A stretch of 64,000 nucleotides of DNA from JABDIP01 sp965212545 (GTDB taxonomy: Bacteria > Pseudomonadota > Alphaproteobacteria > DSM-16000 > Inquilinaceae): contig CBDBVB010000037.1 in NCBI GenBank assembly GCA_965212545.1, forward strand, positions 60,827-124,826. Reading direction: 5' to 3'. The notes beneath the pieces were generated by a model. The model saw nothing but the letters and a program-made list of their open reading frames with translations. It was not told the DNA's origin and ran no database searches. Every line of letters begins with the position of its first letter. Position 1 is the stretch's first letter. The position numbers were made by a program, and so were the translations under genes. This document shows positions 1 to 8,826 of the stretch, piece after piece.

Positions 1-1
1 G

Positions 2-241
2 GTGGCGCAAAGGCACCCCGACGTCACCGTGATCTACATGTCCGGCTACGAGAACCGGCGGCTTGCCAAGGAAAGAATGGTCGCCAAGGGCGAGGTCTGC
101 CTCTTCAAGCCCTTCACGCAGGAAATGCTCGACCGCGCTGTCAGGCGCGCGCTCGGCCGCCGAACCGGCGCCAGCCCCGAGCCGGACGCTTTTGATGATG
201 CCCCAGCCGCACCGCGCAAGCTGGGCGGTTTGGGTCGGTAG
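2..241 (+). CDS. Receiver-domain protein, C-terminal fragment (cut by window edge)
   Basis: Only the last 79 codons are inside the window. The peptide has the end of a response-regulator receiver fold: a hydrophobic strand ending in MSGYE (beta-4 with the conserved Ser/Thr position) and LFKPF, which carries the invariant Lys-Pro of beta-5, followed by the last helix (EMLDRAVRRAL) and a disordered Pro/Ala tail. Receivers that end a protein like this are common at the C-terminus of hybrid histidine kinases, and the next gene is itself a histidine kinase. Whether this is a hybrid kinase or a stand-alone regulator cannot be told from what is visible. Confidence 0.75.
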   Translation: MAQRHPDVTVIYMSGYENRRLAKERMVAKGEVCLFKPFTQEMLDRAVRRALGRRTGASPEPDAFDDAPAAPRKLGGLGR

Positions 242-309
242 GAGAGCCTGGGAGGGCGATACGTCAGTGCGGGTTGGTTCTGAGTACTGGATTCGAGTGG
301 ACTGGGGCG

Positions 310-2217
310 ATGACGGGCGTCGGTGAGAACCTGCGCGCCAGCGGCGCCGTCGCAGTCGGCGAAGACCGGTTCCTGATCGGTCGGGTGTCGCTGCTGTACG
401 AGCAGGCGGCCTTTGGCATCATTGGCGGCATGGTTTGCGCCATGGTGGTTGGCATCGCCTTCTCCGGCGCCGGCAACCGTTACGAGGTGGCCCTGTGGAC
501 CGCCGGATTCTCGGCGCTCAGCGCATTCCGCCTGTGGACCATGCGGCAATACCGGCTTTCCGAACCCGATGCCGAGAAGGCTCGCAACTGGAGCCGGCTG
601 TTTGTCGTGCTGTGCCTGGTCGGCGGGCTCTGGTGGGGCTATGCCGGCGTTCTGCTGGTCGACGGCCAGCCGGAGCAGATGCGCATGTTTATCTATGTCA
701 TCGTCGGCGCCCTGTGCGCCGGGTCGGTGGCGACCTATTCGGCCGTGCTTCCGGCCTTCATTGCCTTCGCGGTCGGGGCGCTGGGGCCGCTGATCGTCGA
801 TTTGACGTTTTTGCGCGACGACGAGGTCTCCTTCCTGGTCGGCTTCCTGATCATCGTCTTCCTGCTGGTTCTGGCGGCGGCGGCGGTCAAGCAGAGCGAA
901 GCGATCCGTGCGACGCTGCAGATCCAGTTCGACAATACCGAGCTGATCGGGGTGCTGGAGACGGCGATGGACGACGCCGCCGCGCTGAACGACAGCCTGA
1001 CGGCCGAAATCCGGCAGCGCGAGCGCATCGAGCAGGATCTGGCGCGCTCGCTGGCGCTGTACCAGGCCACCATGGACGCCGTCGACGAAGGTATCCTGGC
1101 GCTGGATCAGGATCAGCGCATTGTCGCGATCAACCAGCGGTTTCGCGAACTCTGGGGCCTGAAGGACCAGGACGCCCGCCCAGGCATCAGCCATGAGGCG
1201 GCAGAGCGTCGCACGGATGACCTGCAGAAGGCGGTCGAGGCCGACACCCCCGTCGACGAGGATGGCGCGGAGTTGATCGAGTTGGTCGACGGCCGCATCT
1301 TCGAGCGCCAGGTCGTCCCATGCCATCTGGACGGCGAAGTGATCGGCCGGGTGCGCACCATCCGCGATGTCACCGACCGGATCTTCGCCGAGCGCGAACT
1401 GCGCCAGGCCAAGGAACTGGCGGAGCAGAGCAGCCGCGCAAAGTCGGAATTCCTGGCCCATATGAGCCACGAACTCAGGACCCCGCTCAACGCGATCATC
1501 GGTTTTTCAGAGATCTATCTGAACGAAATGTTCGGCAAGATGTCGAACGGCCGTTACCTGGACTATGCCAAGGACATCCACGACAGCGCCAACCTGCTGC
1601 TGTCGCTGATCAACGACATTCTGGACCTGTCCAAGATTGAGGCCGGCCGGGTCGATCTGACGGATCAGCCGATCAGCGTTCTGAAGACGGCGCGGCAATC
1701 CCTGCGGCTGGTCAGAAGCCGGGCCGCCGACGCGGCCCTGAAGCTGGATTTCGCGGTTCCCATGGACCTCCCCGTCCTGCGCTGCGACGAGCGGGCCTTG
1801 AAGCAGATGCTGGTCAACATGCTGTCCAACGCGATCAAGTTCACGCCGAAGGGCGGACAGGTGTCGCTGAATGCCAAGGTGCAGTCGACCGGCGAGATGG
1901 CGATCTCGGTCTCCGATACCGGCATCGGCCTGAGCAAGGATCAGATCACCCGCGCCCTGGAGCCGTTCAGTCAGATCGAAAATGCCCTGAACCGGACCCA
2001 TGAAGGCACCGGCCTGGGACTGCCCCTCGTCAAGGCGCTGATCGAAGCCCATGGCGGACGGCTCGACATTGTCAGCGCCCCGAAGAAAGGCACAACAATC
2101 TGCCTGCTGTTCCCGGCCGACCGTCTGGAGTTCGGTGCGCCTGCCGATGCCGAATCGGACGGCGGAAGCGAAAAGGCGGCACCAGCCAAGGCCAAGTCGA
2201 GCGGCCGGAAACGCTAG
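310..2217 (+). CDS. Membrane PAS-domain sensor histidine kinase
   Basis: 635 residues from the ATG at 310; a TTG 36 bases upstream is possible but lacks a better ribosome site. The N-terminal third holds about six hydrophobic membrane segments without a large periplasmic loop, so it probably senses within the membrane. A short coiled coil follows, then a PAS domain (around DEGILALDQDQRIVAIN), then HisKA with the phospho-accepting histidine in MSHELRTP (about residue 387) and a HATPase_c domain with the N box (NMLSNAIKFT), DTGIGL and GTGLGLPLV. All catalytic motifs look intact. It has no receiver of its own, but the receiver fragment just upstream on the same strand could be its partner. The signal is unknown. 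Confidence 0.9.
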   Translation: MTGVGENLRASGAVAVGEDRFLIGRVSLLYEQAAFGIIGGMVCAMVVGIAFSGAGNRYEVALWTAGFSALSAFRLWTMRQYRLSEPDAEKARNWSRLFVVLCLVGGLWWGYAGVLLVDGQPEQMRMFIYVIVGALCAGSVATYSAVLPAFIAFAVGALGPLIVDLTFLRDDEVSFLVGFLIIVFLLVLAAAAVKQSEAIRATLQIQFDNTELIGVLETAMDDAAALNDSLTAEIRQRERIEQDLARSLALYQATMDAVDEGILALDQDQRIVAINQRFRELWGLKDQDARPGISHEAAERRTDDLQKAVEADTPVDEDGAELIELVDGRIFERQVVPCHLDGEVIGRVRTIRDVTDRIFAERELRQAKELAEQSSRAKSEFLAHMSHELRTPLNAIIGFSEIYLNEMFGKMSNGRYLDYAKDIHDSANLLLSLINDILDLSKIEAGRVDLTDQPISVLKTARQSLRLVRSRAADAALKLDFAVPMDLPVLRCDERALKQMLVNMLSNAIKFTPKGGQVSLNAKVQSTGEMAISVSDTGIGLSKDQITRALEPFSQIENALNRTHEGTGLGLPLVKALIEAHGGRLDIVSAPKKGTTICLLFPADRLEFGAPADAESDGGSEKAAPAKAKSSGRKR

Positions 2218-2273
2218 TGTATTGTCCGCTCACGCGGGATCGGAGCCGGGCCGGCACCCAATGAACGGACGGT

Positions 2274-2702
2274 CTAGTCGGCGAGTTCCACGCCGGTGCG
2301 AGAGCTGACCGACAGCAATGCGGCGCAATCCGATCGCTCGCCATCCGTATCCTTGCAGGACAGCACGCCGTTGATCAGGAACCGGCCAATCGCGTCGCAG
2401 GCCAAGTCGCGCACGTCGAACAGGCGCACCTGGGTCTTGCCGGGCATGACCGCGCGGGTATCCATGGCCAATCGCCGCTCGATGATGCCGTCACGATTGA
2501 AGATGTAGATATCCAGCACCAACTCGGTGAAGCCGATTTCGGTCGCATTCTGCAGCACGAAATAGGTCCGGCAGGCAGTGTCCTGCGGCTCCAGCTTGTT
2601 TAGCTCAATGCCCAGACGGCCATCCGCATCCTGCGCCCCGGCCGGCGCCCCCAAACTCCCTACGGCAAGCAGCACGACACCAAGCAGGGTCGCAAGACGC
2701 AT
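2274..2702 (-). CDS. Secreted protein of unknown function
   Basis: 142 residues. I chose the ATG at 2702 because a clear GGGGAGGAA ribosome site precedes it and it opens directly into a signal peptide (MRLATLLGVVLLAVGSLG, cleavage near APAGAQ). The mature part has several cysteines (around DTACRTYF, DLACDAIG, LSCKD, SDCAALL), which suggests disulfides in the periplasm, and alternating hydrophobic strands suggesting a beta-sandwich. I do not recognise the family by name. It stands alone, convergent with the upstream histidine kinase and divergent from the VOC gene. Confidence 0.7.
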   Translation of the reverse strand: MRLATLLGVVLLAVGSLGAPAGAQDADGRLGIELNKLEPQDTACRTYFVLQNATEIGFTELVLDIYIFNRDGIIERRLAMDTRAVMPGKTQVRLFDVRDLACDAIGRFLINGVLSCKDTDGERSDCAALLSVSSRTGVELAD

Positions 2703-2896
2703 CGTTTCCTCCCCAAAAGCTCCGCACCCGGTCGGCCGAGACCTTGGCATCTGCCGCCGCTTCCGCCAAGCCCCGGCGACCCGTTGATGATTCGAGGGCT
2801 GGCCGCGAATTACCGCCTTCCGACCCTTGGCCTGCATCGGCAATGCTGTGTTAGCCTTGATGCCTTGGGGAAAGAGCAGATTTGGGGACACCGCGC

Positions 2897-3304
2897 ATGG
2901 CGCTCGTCGGATTCGACCACGTGAACATCCAGACCGCCAATCTGGCGGCCATGAGCGCCTTCTACGGCGAGGTGCTGGGGCTGCCGGCCGGCTACCGGCC
3001 GCCTTTCCGTTTCGGCGGCGCCTGGCACTATTGCGGCGATCTGGCGGTGGTGCATCTGGTCGAGACCACTGCGCCCGATGCCGTGGGCAACCCGCAGCTC
3101 GAACACTTCGCCTTGCAGGCGCAGGGCATGGCGGATTTTCTGGCCCGGCTGCGTCAGCATGGCGTGGCCTATCGCATCGCCGTGGTGCCCGAGATCATGA
3201 TCCGCCAAGTCAACCTGCACGACCCCGACGGCAACCACATCCACATCGATTTCGGCCCCGACGAGGAGGCCGATCTCAGCGACTTCGACGGCCAGACGAA
3301 CTAG
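2897..3304 (+). CDS. VOC-family (glyoxalase/dioxygenase-like) protein
   Basis: 135 residues from the ATG at 2897. It is a single vicinal-oxygen-chelate module pair: the first beta-alpha-beta unit begins GFDHVNIQT, with a possible metal-ligand histidine at DHV, and the second ends HDPDGNHIHIDF, where Asp-Pro-Asp-Gly-Asn before the last strand is the family hallmark. VOC proteins include glyoxalase I, extradiol dioxygenases and fosfomycin-resistance enzymes; substrate cannot be assigned here. The stop is 27 bases before the next start, so it is likely the first gene of the plus-strand unit that runs through mtnA and the DMFase-like genes. Confidence 0.85.
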   Translation: MALVGFDHVNIQTANLAAMSAFYGEVLGLPAGYRPPFRFGGAWHYCGDLAVVHLVETTAPDAVGNPQLEHFALQAQGMADFLARLRQHGVAYRIAVVPEIMIRQVNLHDPDGNHIHIDFGPDEEADLSDFDGQTN

Positions 3305-3331
3305 GCGCCGGGCGCCAAGCAAGGGGAAGCC

Positions 3332-4303
3332 ATGCCTAAGGCGATCGTTATGCAGCAGACCGGCGGGCCCGAATGCCTGTTGTGGGACGAGGTCAAGATC
3401 GGCGATCCGGGTCCCGGTGAAGCCCGGATCCGCCAGACCGCGGTCGGCCTGAACTATATCGACGTCTATGTGCGCACCGGCGCCTATCCGCTGCTGCAGC
3501 TTCCCGGCACACCGGGCATGGAAGCAGCCGGTGTGGTCGAGGCGGTCGGCGACGGGGTCACCCATGTCAGGCCCGGCGATCGGGTCGCTTATGGGACGGT
3601 GCTGGGCGCCTATGCCGAACAGCGCATCGCCCCGGCCGACCGTCTGGTGCCGATCGCCGACGGGGTCGAGGACCAATCGGCGGCGGCGATGATGCTGAAG
3701 GGCATGACGGCGGAGTACCTGCTGCACCGCACCACCCAGGTCAAACCGGGCGACACCATCCTGATGCATGCCGCGGCCGGCGGCGTCGGGCTGATCCTGT
3801 GCCCCTGGGCGAAACACATTGGCGCCACCGTGATCGGCACCGTCGGCAGCGACCAGAAGGCCGAACTGGCCAAGGCCCATGGCTGCGACCACACGATCGT
3901 CTATTCCCGCGAGGATTTCGTCGGCCGGGTGGAGGAGATCACCGGTGGCAAGGGCGTGGACAAGGTGTTCGACGGTGTCGGCAAGGATACCTTCCAGGGC
4001 TCATTCGACTGTCTGGCGCCGTTGGGCCATCTGATCAGCTTCGGGCAATCCTCGGGGCCGGTCGAGCCGGTCACGACCGCTATGCTGGGCCAGAAATCCG
4101 CCACCCTGTCGCGGCCGTCGCTGTTCCATTATGCCGCCGCCGCGGCGGATCTGCAGGCCATGGCGGCCAACCTGATGGGCGTGGTCGCCAAGGGCGTCGT
4201 CAAGATCGAGATCGGCCAGACCTATACGCTGAGCGAAGCCGCCCAGGCCCATCGCGATCTTGAGGCGCGCAAGACCACCGGATCCACGGTGCTGTTGCCC
4301 TGA
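3332..4303 (+). CDS. NADPH:quinone oxidoreductase (zinc-independent MDR family)
   Basis: 323 residues, the usual length of QorA-type medium-chain reductases. The N-terminal GroES-like catalytic domain (GPGEARIRQTAVGLNYIDVYVRTG) lacks the structural-zinc cysteines of alcohol dehydrogenases. The nucleotide-binding domain has the family signature HAAAGGVGLILCPWAKHIGATVIGT in two parts (HAAAGGVG then a Rossmann strand). It should reduce quinones or reactive enones with NADPH in the cytosol. It follows the VOC gene by 27 bases and precedes mtnA by 25, so it probably shares their transcript. Confidence 0.9.
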   Translation: MPKAIVMQQTGGPECLLWDEVKIGDPGPGEARIRQTAVGLNYIDVYVRTGAYPLLQLPGTPGMEAAGVVEAVGDGVTHVRPGDRVAYGTVLGAYAEQRIAPADRLVPIADGVEDQSAAAMMLKGMTAEYLLHRTTQVKPGDTILMHAAAGGVGLILCPWAKHIGATVIGTVGSDQKAELAKAHGCDHTIVYSREDFVGRVEEITGGKGVDKVFDGVGKDTFQGSFDCLAPLGHLISFGQSSGPVEPVTTAMLGQKSATLSRPSLFHYAAAAADLQAMAANLMGVVAKGVVKIEIGQTYTLSEAAQAHRDLEARKTTGSTVLLP

Positions 4304-4328
4304 CCGACCGAAAATCGAGCACGCGACC

Positions 4329-5432
4329 ATGAAGATCGACGGCGTTCCCTATCGGACAATCTGGATGAACGACGATGGCTGGTCGGTGGAGATCATCGAC
4401 CAGACCGTGCTGCCGCACGAATTCCGCACGGCCACGATGAAGACACTGGACGATGCCGCGGTGGCGATCCGCGACATGCTGGTGCGCGGGGCGCCGCTGA
4501 TCGGCGCGACGGCGGCCTATGGCGTCTGTCTTGCGGTGCGCGACGATCCGTCCGACGACGCCGTCGACCGGGCCTGCGAGACCCTGGCGGCGACCCGGCC
4601 GACGGCGGTCAATCTGCGCTGGGCGCTGGACGAGATGCGCGCCGCGTTGCGCAACCAGCCGCCGGAGCAGAAGGCCGACATCGCCTATCGCCGGGCGGCG
4701 GAGATCTGCGACGATGACGTTGGTATCTCAGAAGCGATCGGCGAGCACGGGCTGGCGCTGATCGAACAGATCGCCGCAGGCAAGCCCGCCGGCGAGCCGG
4801 TCAACGTCCTGACCCATTGCAACGCAGGTTGGCTGGCGACGGTCGATTGGGGAACCGCCACGGCCCCGGTCTACAAGGCGTTCAATGCCGGCGTGGCCGT
4901 CCATGTCTGGGTCGACGAGACCCGGCCGCGCAACCAGGGCGCGGCGCTGACCGCTTTTGAGCTGGGGCATCACGGGGTCAGCCATGCGGTGATCGCCGAC
5001 AATGTGGGCGGCCATCTGATGCAGCACGGCATGGTCGATCTATGCATCGTCGGGACCGACCGCACCACCGCCACCGGCGACGTCGCCAACAAGATCGGCA
5101 CCTATCTGAAGGCGCTGGCGGCCAGGGACAACGACGTGCCGTTCTACGTCGCCCTGCCCTCCACCACCATCGACTGGACCCTGTCCGACGGCGTCGCCGA
5201 GATCCCCATCGAGCAACGGTCGGGCGACGAGGTGTCGCGCATCAGCGGCCGCACCGATGCCGGCGACGTCACCACCGTGACCATCACGCCGGAGGGCAGC
5301 CCGGTCGCCAACTACGCCTTCGACGTCACCCCGGCCCGGCTGGTCACCGGCCTGATCACCGAGCGCGGCGTGGCCGAAGCCTCCCGCGACGGGCTTGCGC
5401 GTCTGTTCCCGGATCGCGCGGGCGGCGGATGA
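4329..5432 (+). CDS. mtnA: S-methyl-5-thioribose-1-phosphate isomerase
   Basis: 367 residues from the ATG at 4329. It belongs to the eIF2B-like isomerase family: an N-terminal helical part containing RGAPLIGATAAYG, the substrate-binding segment found in MtnA, then a Rossmann-like domain with LTHCNAG (catalytic cysteine region), DETRPRNQGA and the TDRTTATGDVANKIGTY motif carrying the catalytic Asp. It converts methylthioribose-1-phosphate to methylthioribulose-1-phosphate in methionine salvage or 5'-deoxynucleoside disposal. mtnK lies about 7 kb away on the other strand. The stop codon overlaps the start of the next gene in an ATGA, implying translational coupling to the DMFase-like small subunit, which is an unusual partner for mtnA. 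Confidence 0.95.
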   Translation: MKIDGVPYRTIWMNDDGWSVEIIDQTVLPHEFRTATMKTLDDAAVAIRDMLVRGAPLIGATAAYGVCLAVRDDPSDDAVDRACETLAATRPTAVNLRWALDEMRAALRNQPPEQKADIAYRRAAEICDDDVGISEAIGEHGLALIEQIAAGKPAGEPVNVLTHCNAGWLATVDWGTATAPVYKAFNAGVAVHVWVDETRPRNQGAALTAFELGHHGVSHAVIADNVGGHLMQHGMVDLCIVGTDRTTATGDVANKIGTYLKALAARDNDVPFYVALPSTTIDWTLSDGVAEIPIEQRSGDEVSRISGRTDAGDVTTVTITPEGSPVANYAFDVTPARLVTGLITERGVAEASRDGLARLFPDRAGGG

Positions 5433-5734
5433 GCCGCTACCGCATCACGGCGGAGGACCGGCAATGGGTCGACGAGTTCCGCCAGAACCCGCTCGGCCCG
5501 CACAGCCCGAACCTGCAGCGCGTGCTGAACCGCATGCGCGGCGGCGCCCGGTCCGGCAAATACTGCCTGATCTGCACCAAACCCTTCGCCGAATGGCAGC
5601 TCGGCCGCATGAGCGGTCGCCGGGGCGTGCCGGCGGCGCCGATCGCCGGCGAGGTCTTCACCGACCTGGCCGAGGCGGAATGGGCGGTCTTTCGCCGCCG
5701 CTGGCAAGAGTTGACCGGCGAAGACCTGAACTAG
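5429..5734 (+). CDS. N,N-dimethylformamidase alpha (small) subunit-like protein
   Basis: 101 residues; its ATG overlaps the mtnA stop. From memory of the Paracoccus DMFase small subunit, several blocks line up in order: NPLG..HSPNLQRVLNRMR (known enzyme NPFG..HPSPYLQRVHNYFR), GKYCLICTKPFAEWQLGRM (GRYYIYSEREWDAYRIATI), a loop with G.VP, then FTDLAEAEWAVFRRR (FKTEEEAMHAVFLRR). In that enzyme the small subunit packs on the large catalytic subunit. The large-subunit homologue lies two genes downstream, which supports the call. A cysteine pair (CLIC) sits where the known enzyme has aromatics. If not DMFase itself, it is the accessory subunit of a related amidase. Confidence 0.7.
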   Translation: MSRYRITAEDRQWVDEFRQNPLGPHSPNLQRVLNRMRGGARSGKYCLICTKPFAEWQLGRMSGRRGVPAAPIAGEVFTDLAEAEWAVFRRRWQELTGEDLN

Positions 5735-5751
5735 AGTCGAAAGAGGACCGC

Positions 5752-6501
5752 ATGCTGCTGCAATTGTGTACCTGGCAGGAGGTCGAGGCCCGCCTCGCCG
5801 ACAGCACCGGGATCATTCTGCCGATCGGCTCGACCGAGCAGCATGGGCCGAACGGGCTGATCGGCACCGACGCGCTGTGTGCGGAAGTCATCGCGGAGGA
5901 GGTCGGCAAGGCGGAGGACGCGCTGGTGGCGCCGACCATTTCGGTCGGCATGGCGCAGCACCACATGGCCTTCGCCGGCAGCATGACCCTGCGCCCCTCG
6001 ACCCTGATCGCCGTGCTGCGCGACACGGTGCAGTCGCTGGCGAGGCATGGCTTCGACCGGTTCTATTTCATCAACGGCCATGGCGGAAATGTCGCCACGG
6101 TGACGGCCGCCTTTTCCGAGATCTACGCCGAGTCCAGCCTGGACGCCGAGCACGGCAACCGGCCGGTGCCGCGCTGCAAGCTGCAGAACTGGTACGACGC
6201 ACCGGCGGTCCGGCGCATCAGCCGGGAGGTCTATGGCGCGGCGGAGGGCAGTCACGCCACGCCGTCGGAAGTCGCGGTGACGCAATACGCCTATCCGGAG
6301 GCCATCAAAGATGTGGCGATGGAGCCCAAGCGCGCGCCCACCGGCCCCATCCGCGACGCCCGCGACTATCGCCGCCGATTTCCGGACGGGCGAATCGGGT
6401 CGGACCCGTCGCTGGCCAGCCCGGAGTTCGGGGAGAAGCTGGTCAAGGCGTCGGCCGCGGATCTGGCGAAGGATTACCGCACCTTCCTGGCCTCGGAGTG
6501 A
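5752..6501 (+). CDS. Creatininase-family amidohydrolase
   Basis: 249 residues from the ATG at 5752, preceded by AAAGAGGA. Motifs of the creatininase/MftE/FAPy-deformylase superfamily are visible: LPIGSTEQHGPNG (metal-binding Glu and His), IGTDAL, and FINGHGGN with its metal-ligand histidine, followed by a GSHATPSE segment carrying the usual Glu. Members hydrolyse small cyclic or linear amides using two metal ions. It sits between genes for the two subunits of a DMFase-like enzyme with 17- and 9-base gaps, so it probably acts on the product or a related amide of the same pathway. The substrate is unknown. Confidence 0.9.
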   Translation: MLLQLCTWQEVEARLADSTGIILPIGSTEQHGPNGLIGTDALCAEVIAEEVGKAEDALVAPTISVGMAQHHMAFAGSMTLRPSTLIAVLRDTVQSLARHGFDRFYFINGHGGNVATVTAAFSEIYAESSLDAEHGNRPVPRCKLQNWYDAPAVRRISREVYGAAEGSHATPSEVAVTQYAYPEAIKDVAMEPKRAPTGPIRDARDYRRRFPDGRIGSDPSLASPEFGEKLVKASAADLAKDYRTFLASE

Positions 6502-6510
6502 CCGGCGGCC

Positions 6511-8755
6511 ATGTTGAAGCTGGTCGGCTATAGCGACCGCCTGAGCGTCGCGCCGGGCGAGGAGATCGGCTTCAAGGTCTCCGCCGACAGGATGCCCGAC
6601 TACGAGGCCAGGATCGTGCGCCTGATCCATGGTGACGCCAACCCGGACGGCCCCGGCTTCAAGGCGCGGCCGGTCGGCACCGGTGCCGACGGCACCTATC
6701 CGGGCCGCAAGCAGGAAATCCACGCCGGCTCGTATGTCCTGGTGCCGGACCACCCTGCGCTGGCGTCCCTGGAGAGTTTCACCATCGCCGCGATGGTCTG
6801 GCCGGCCAGCCCCGGCAAAGGGGCACAGACGATCGTCTCGAAGGGCCGCGAGGGCGACGGACTGTTCATGGGGCTCGATGGGCAGGGCTGCCTGTCCCTG
6901 TTGCTGGAAGACGGCAAGGGCAGATCGCAGGCGCTGGCGACGGGCAAGCCGATGCTCAATCGCCACTGGTATCTGGCGGCAGTCACGTTCGACGCCCAGA
7001 GCGGTGGTGTCACCCTGCTGCAGCGGCCGCTGACTCGATTTGCCCTGACGGACGATCATGCCGAAGTCACCGGCTCCCTACTGACCTGGCCCGGCCGGAC
7101 CGACGCGCCGATGACCATCGGGGCCGCAACCAGCCCCGATGCCGACGGACGCCTTGGGACCATCCGTCCCTATAACGGCAAGATCGACAGCCCGATGATC
7201 TTCGGCCGGGCATTGAATTCCGACGAGTTGAACGCATTGTACGGCCCGTCCGCAAGTCGCGAAGGGCTGGTGGCGGATTGGGATTTCAGCCGCGAGATGT
7301 GCACCACGCATGTGCTGGATGCAGGCCCGAACGGGCTTCACGGCACCTGCGTCAACCTGCCTGCGCGCGCGATGAAGGGCTGGAACTGGACCGGCGAGGA
7401 GATGAACTGGTGCCGCGCACCCGAGCAGTACGGCGCGATCCACTTTCCACGATGACGATCTGTACGACAGCGGCTGGCAGACCGATTTCACCTGGACCGT
7501 GCCGGCCGGCATGGCGAGCGGGATCTACTGTGCCCATATCCGATCGCCGGACGGCGCCCACGAGGATTACATGCCGTTCGCCGTGCGCCCGCCGCGCGGG
7601 ACCGCCACCGCCGATATCGCCTTCCTGATGCCGACGGCCAGCTATCTGGCCTATGCCAACGACCACAGCTCGGTCGATTCCGACGCCTCGGAGATGGTGA
7701 TTGGGCGATTGACCCAGCTGCAGCCGGCCGACCTGTACATCGACGCGCATCGCGAATACGGGCTGGCCTGTTACGACACCCATTCCGACGGCAGCGGCGT
7801 CTGCTATTCCTCCCGCCACCGGCCGATCCTCAACATGCGGCCGAAATACGCCTCCTGGCTGGGCGGCGCAGGCTCGGGGTTGTGGCAGTTCAACGCCGAT
7901 ACCCAGTTGATCGACTGGCTGGAGGAAAAGGGCTTCGCCTACGACGTCATCACCGATGAGGATCTGCACGAAGAGGGCGCCGAGCTGCTGCGCCCATACC
8001 GCGCGATCCTGACCGGCACCCATCCGGAGTATCACTCCACGCCCATGTGGGACGCCATGCGCACCTATCTGGATGAGGGCGGGCGGCTGATGTATCTCGG
8101 CGCCAATGGCTGGTACTGGCGCATTGCCTGGCATGACGAGTTGTCGGGGGTGATGGAGGTGCGCCGGGCCGAGGATGGCATCCGTACCTGGGAGGCCGAG
8201 CCCGGCGAGTATCATCACAGCTTCACCGGCGAATTCGGCGGGCTGTGGCGGCGCATCGGCCGGCCGCCGAACATGGTCACCGGCACCGGCTTCACCGCCC
8301 AGGGATTTGATCTCTCCTCCTATTACGTACGCCAACCGGACAGCTTCGACCCGCGCGCCGCCTTCATCTTCGAAGGCGTCGGTGCTGATGAGCGGATCGG
8401 CGATTTCGGGCTGGTCGGCGGCGGCGCGGCGGGCTTGGAGCTGGACCGGGCCGAGCCTCGACTGGGCACGCCGCCGAACACCCTGGTGCTGGCCTCGTCG
8501 GAGGGCCACACCGATCTCTATCTGCTGGTCAACGAGGAGTTCACGGTCACGACGCCGGACATCACGGGATCGCAGCATCCCAATGTGCGCGCCGATCTGA
8601 CCTTCTTCGAGACGGCCGCCGGCGGCGGCGTCTTCTCGGTCAGCTCAATCGCCTGGTGCGGCAGCCTGAGCCATGCCGGTTACGACAACAATATCAGCCG
8701 CATCACCGAGAATGTGCTGAGGCGGTTCCTGGATCCGACGCCGTTTGAGGTATAG
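6511..8755 (+). pseudogene. N,N-dimethylformamidase beta (large) subunit-like, interrupted by a +1 shift
   Basis: Two consecutive frames, 6511-7455 and 7456-8755, together encode one protein of about 747 residues, close to the roughly 760 of the DMFase large subunit. The first frame carries a concanavalin-like lectin domain (about residues 70-240). The second carries the C-terminal catalytic domain. The first frame stops at TGA 7453-7455; dropping one T from the TTT at 7444-7446 restores ...IHFHDDDLYDSGW... The Paracoccus enzyme binds iron through two Tyr and one Glu; plausible equivalents here are Tyr in YLAYANDH (about 381), Tyr in LACYDTHSDG (about 421) and Glu in HPEYHS (about 506). So the gene is intact except for one base: a real mutation, a sequencing error or a frameshifting site. 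Confidence 0.8.
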
Positions 8756-8826
8756 TTCAAAGCGCTTCTGACTTGCACTCAGGAGGAGTGCGACAGGTCA
8801 TGCTGGCGACTTTGCCGGATACCCTG

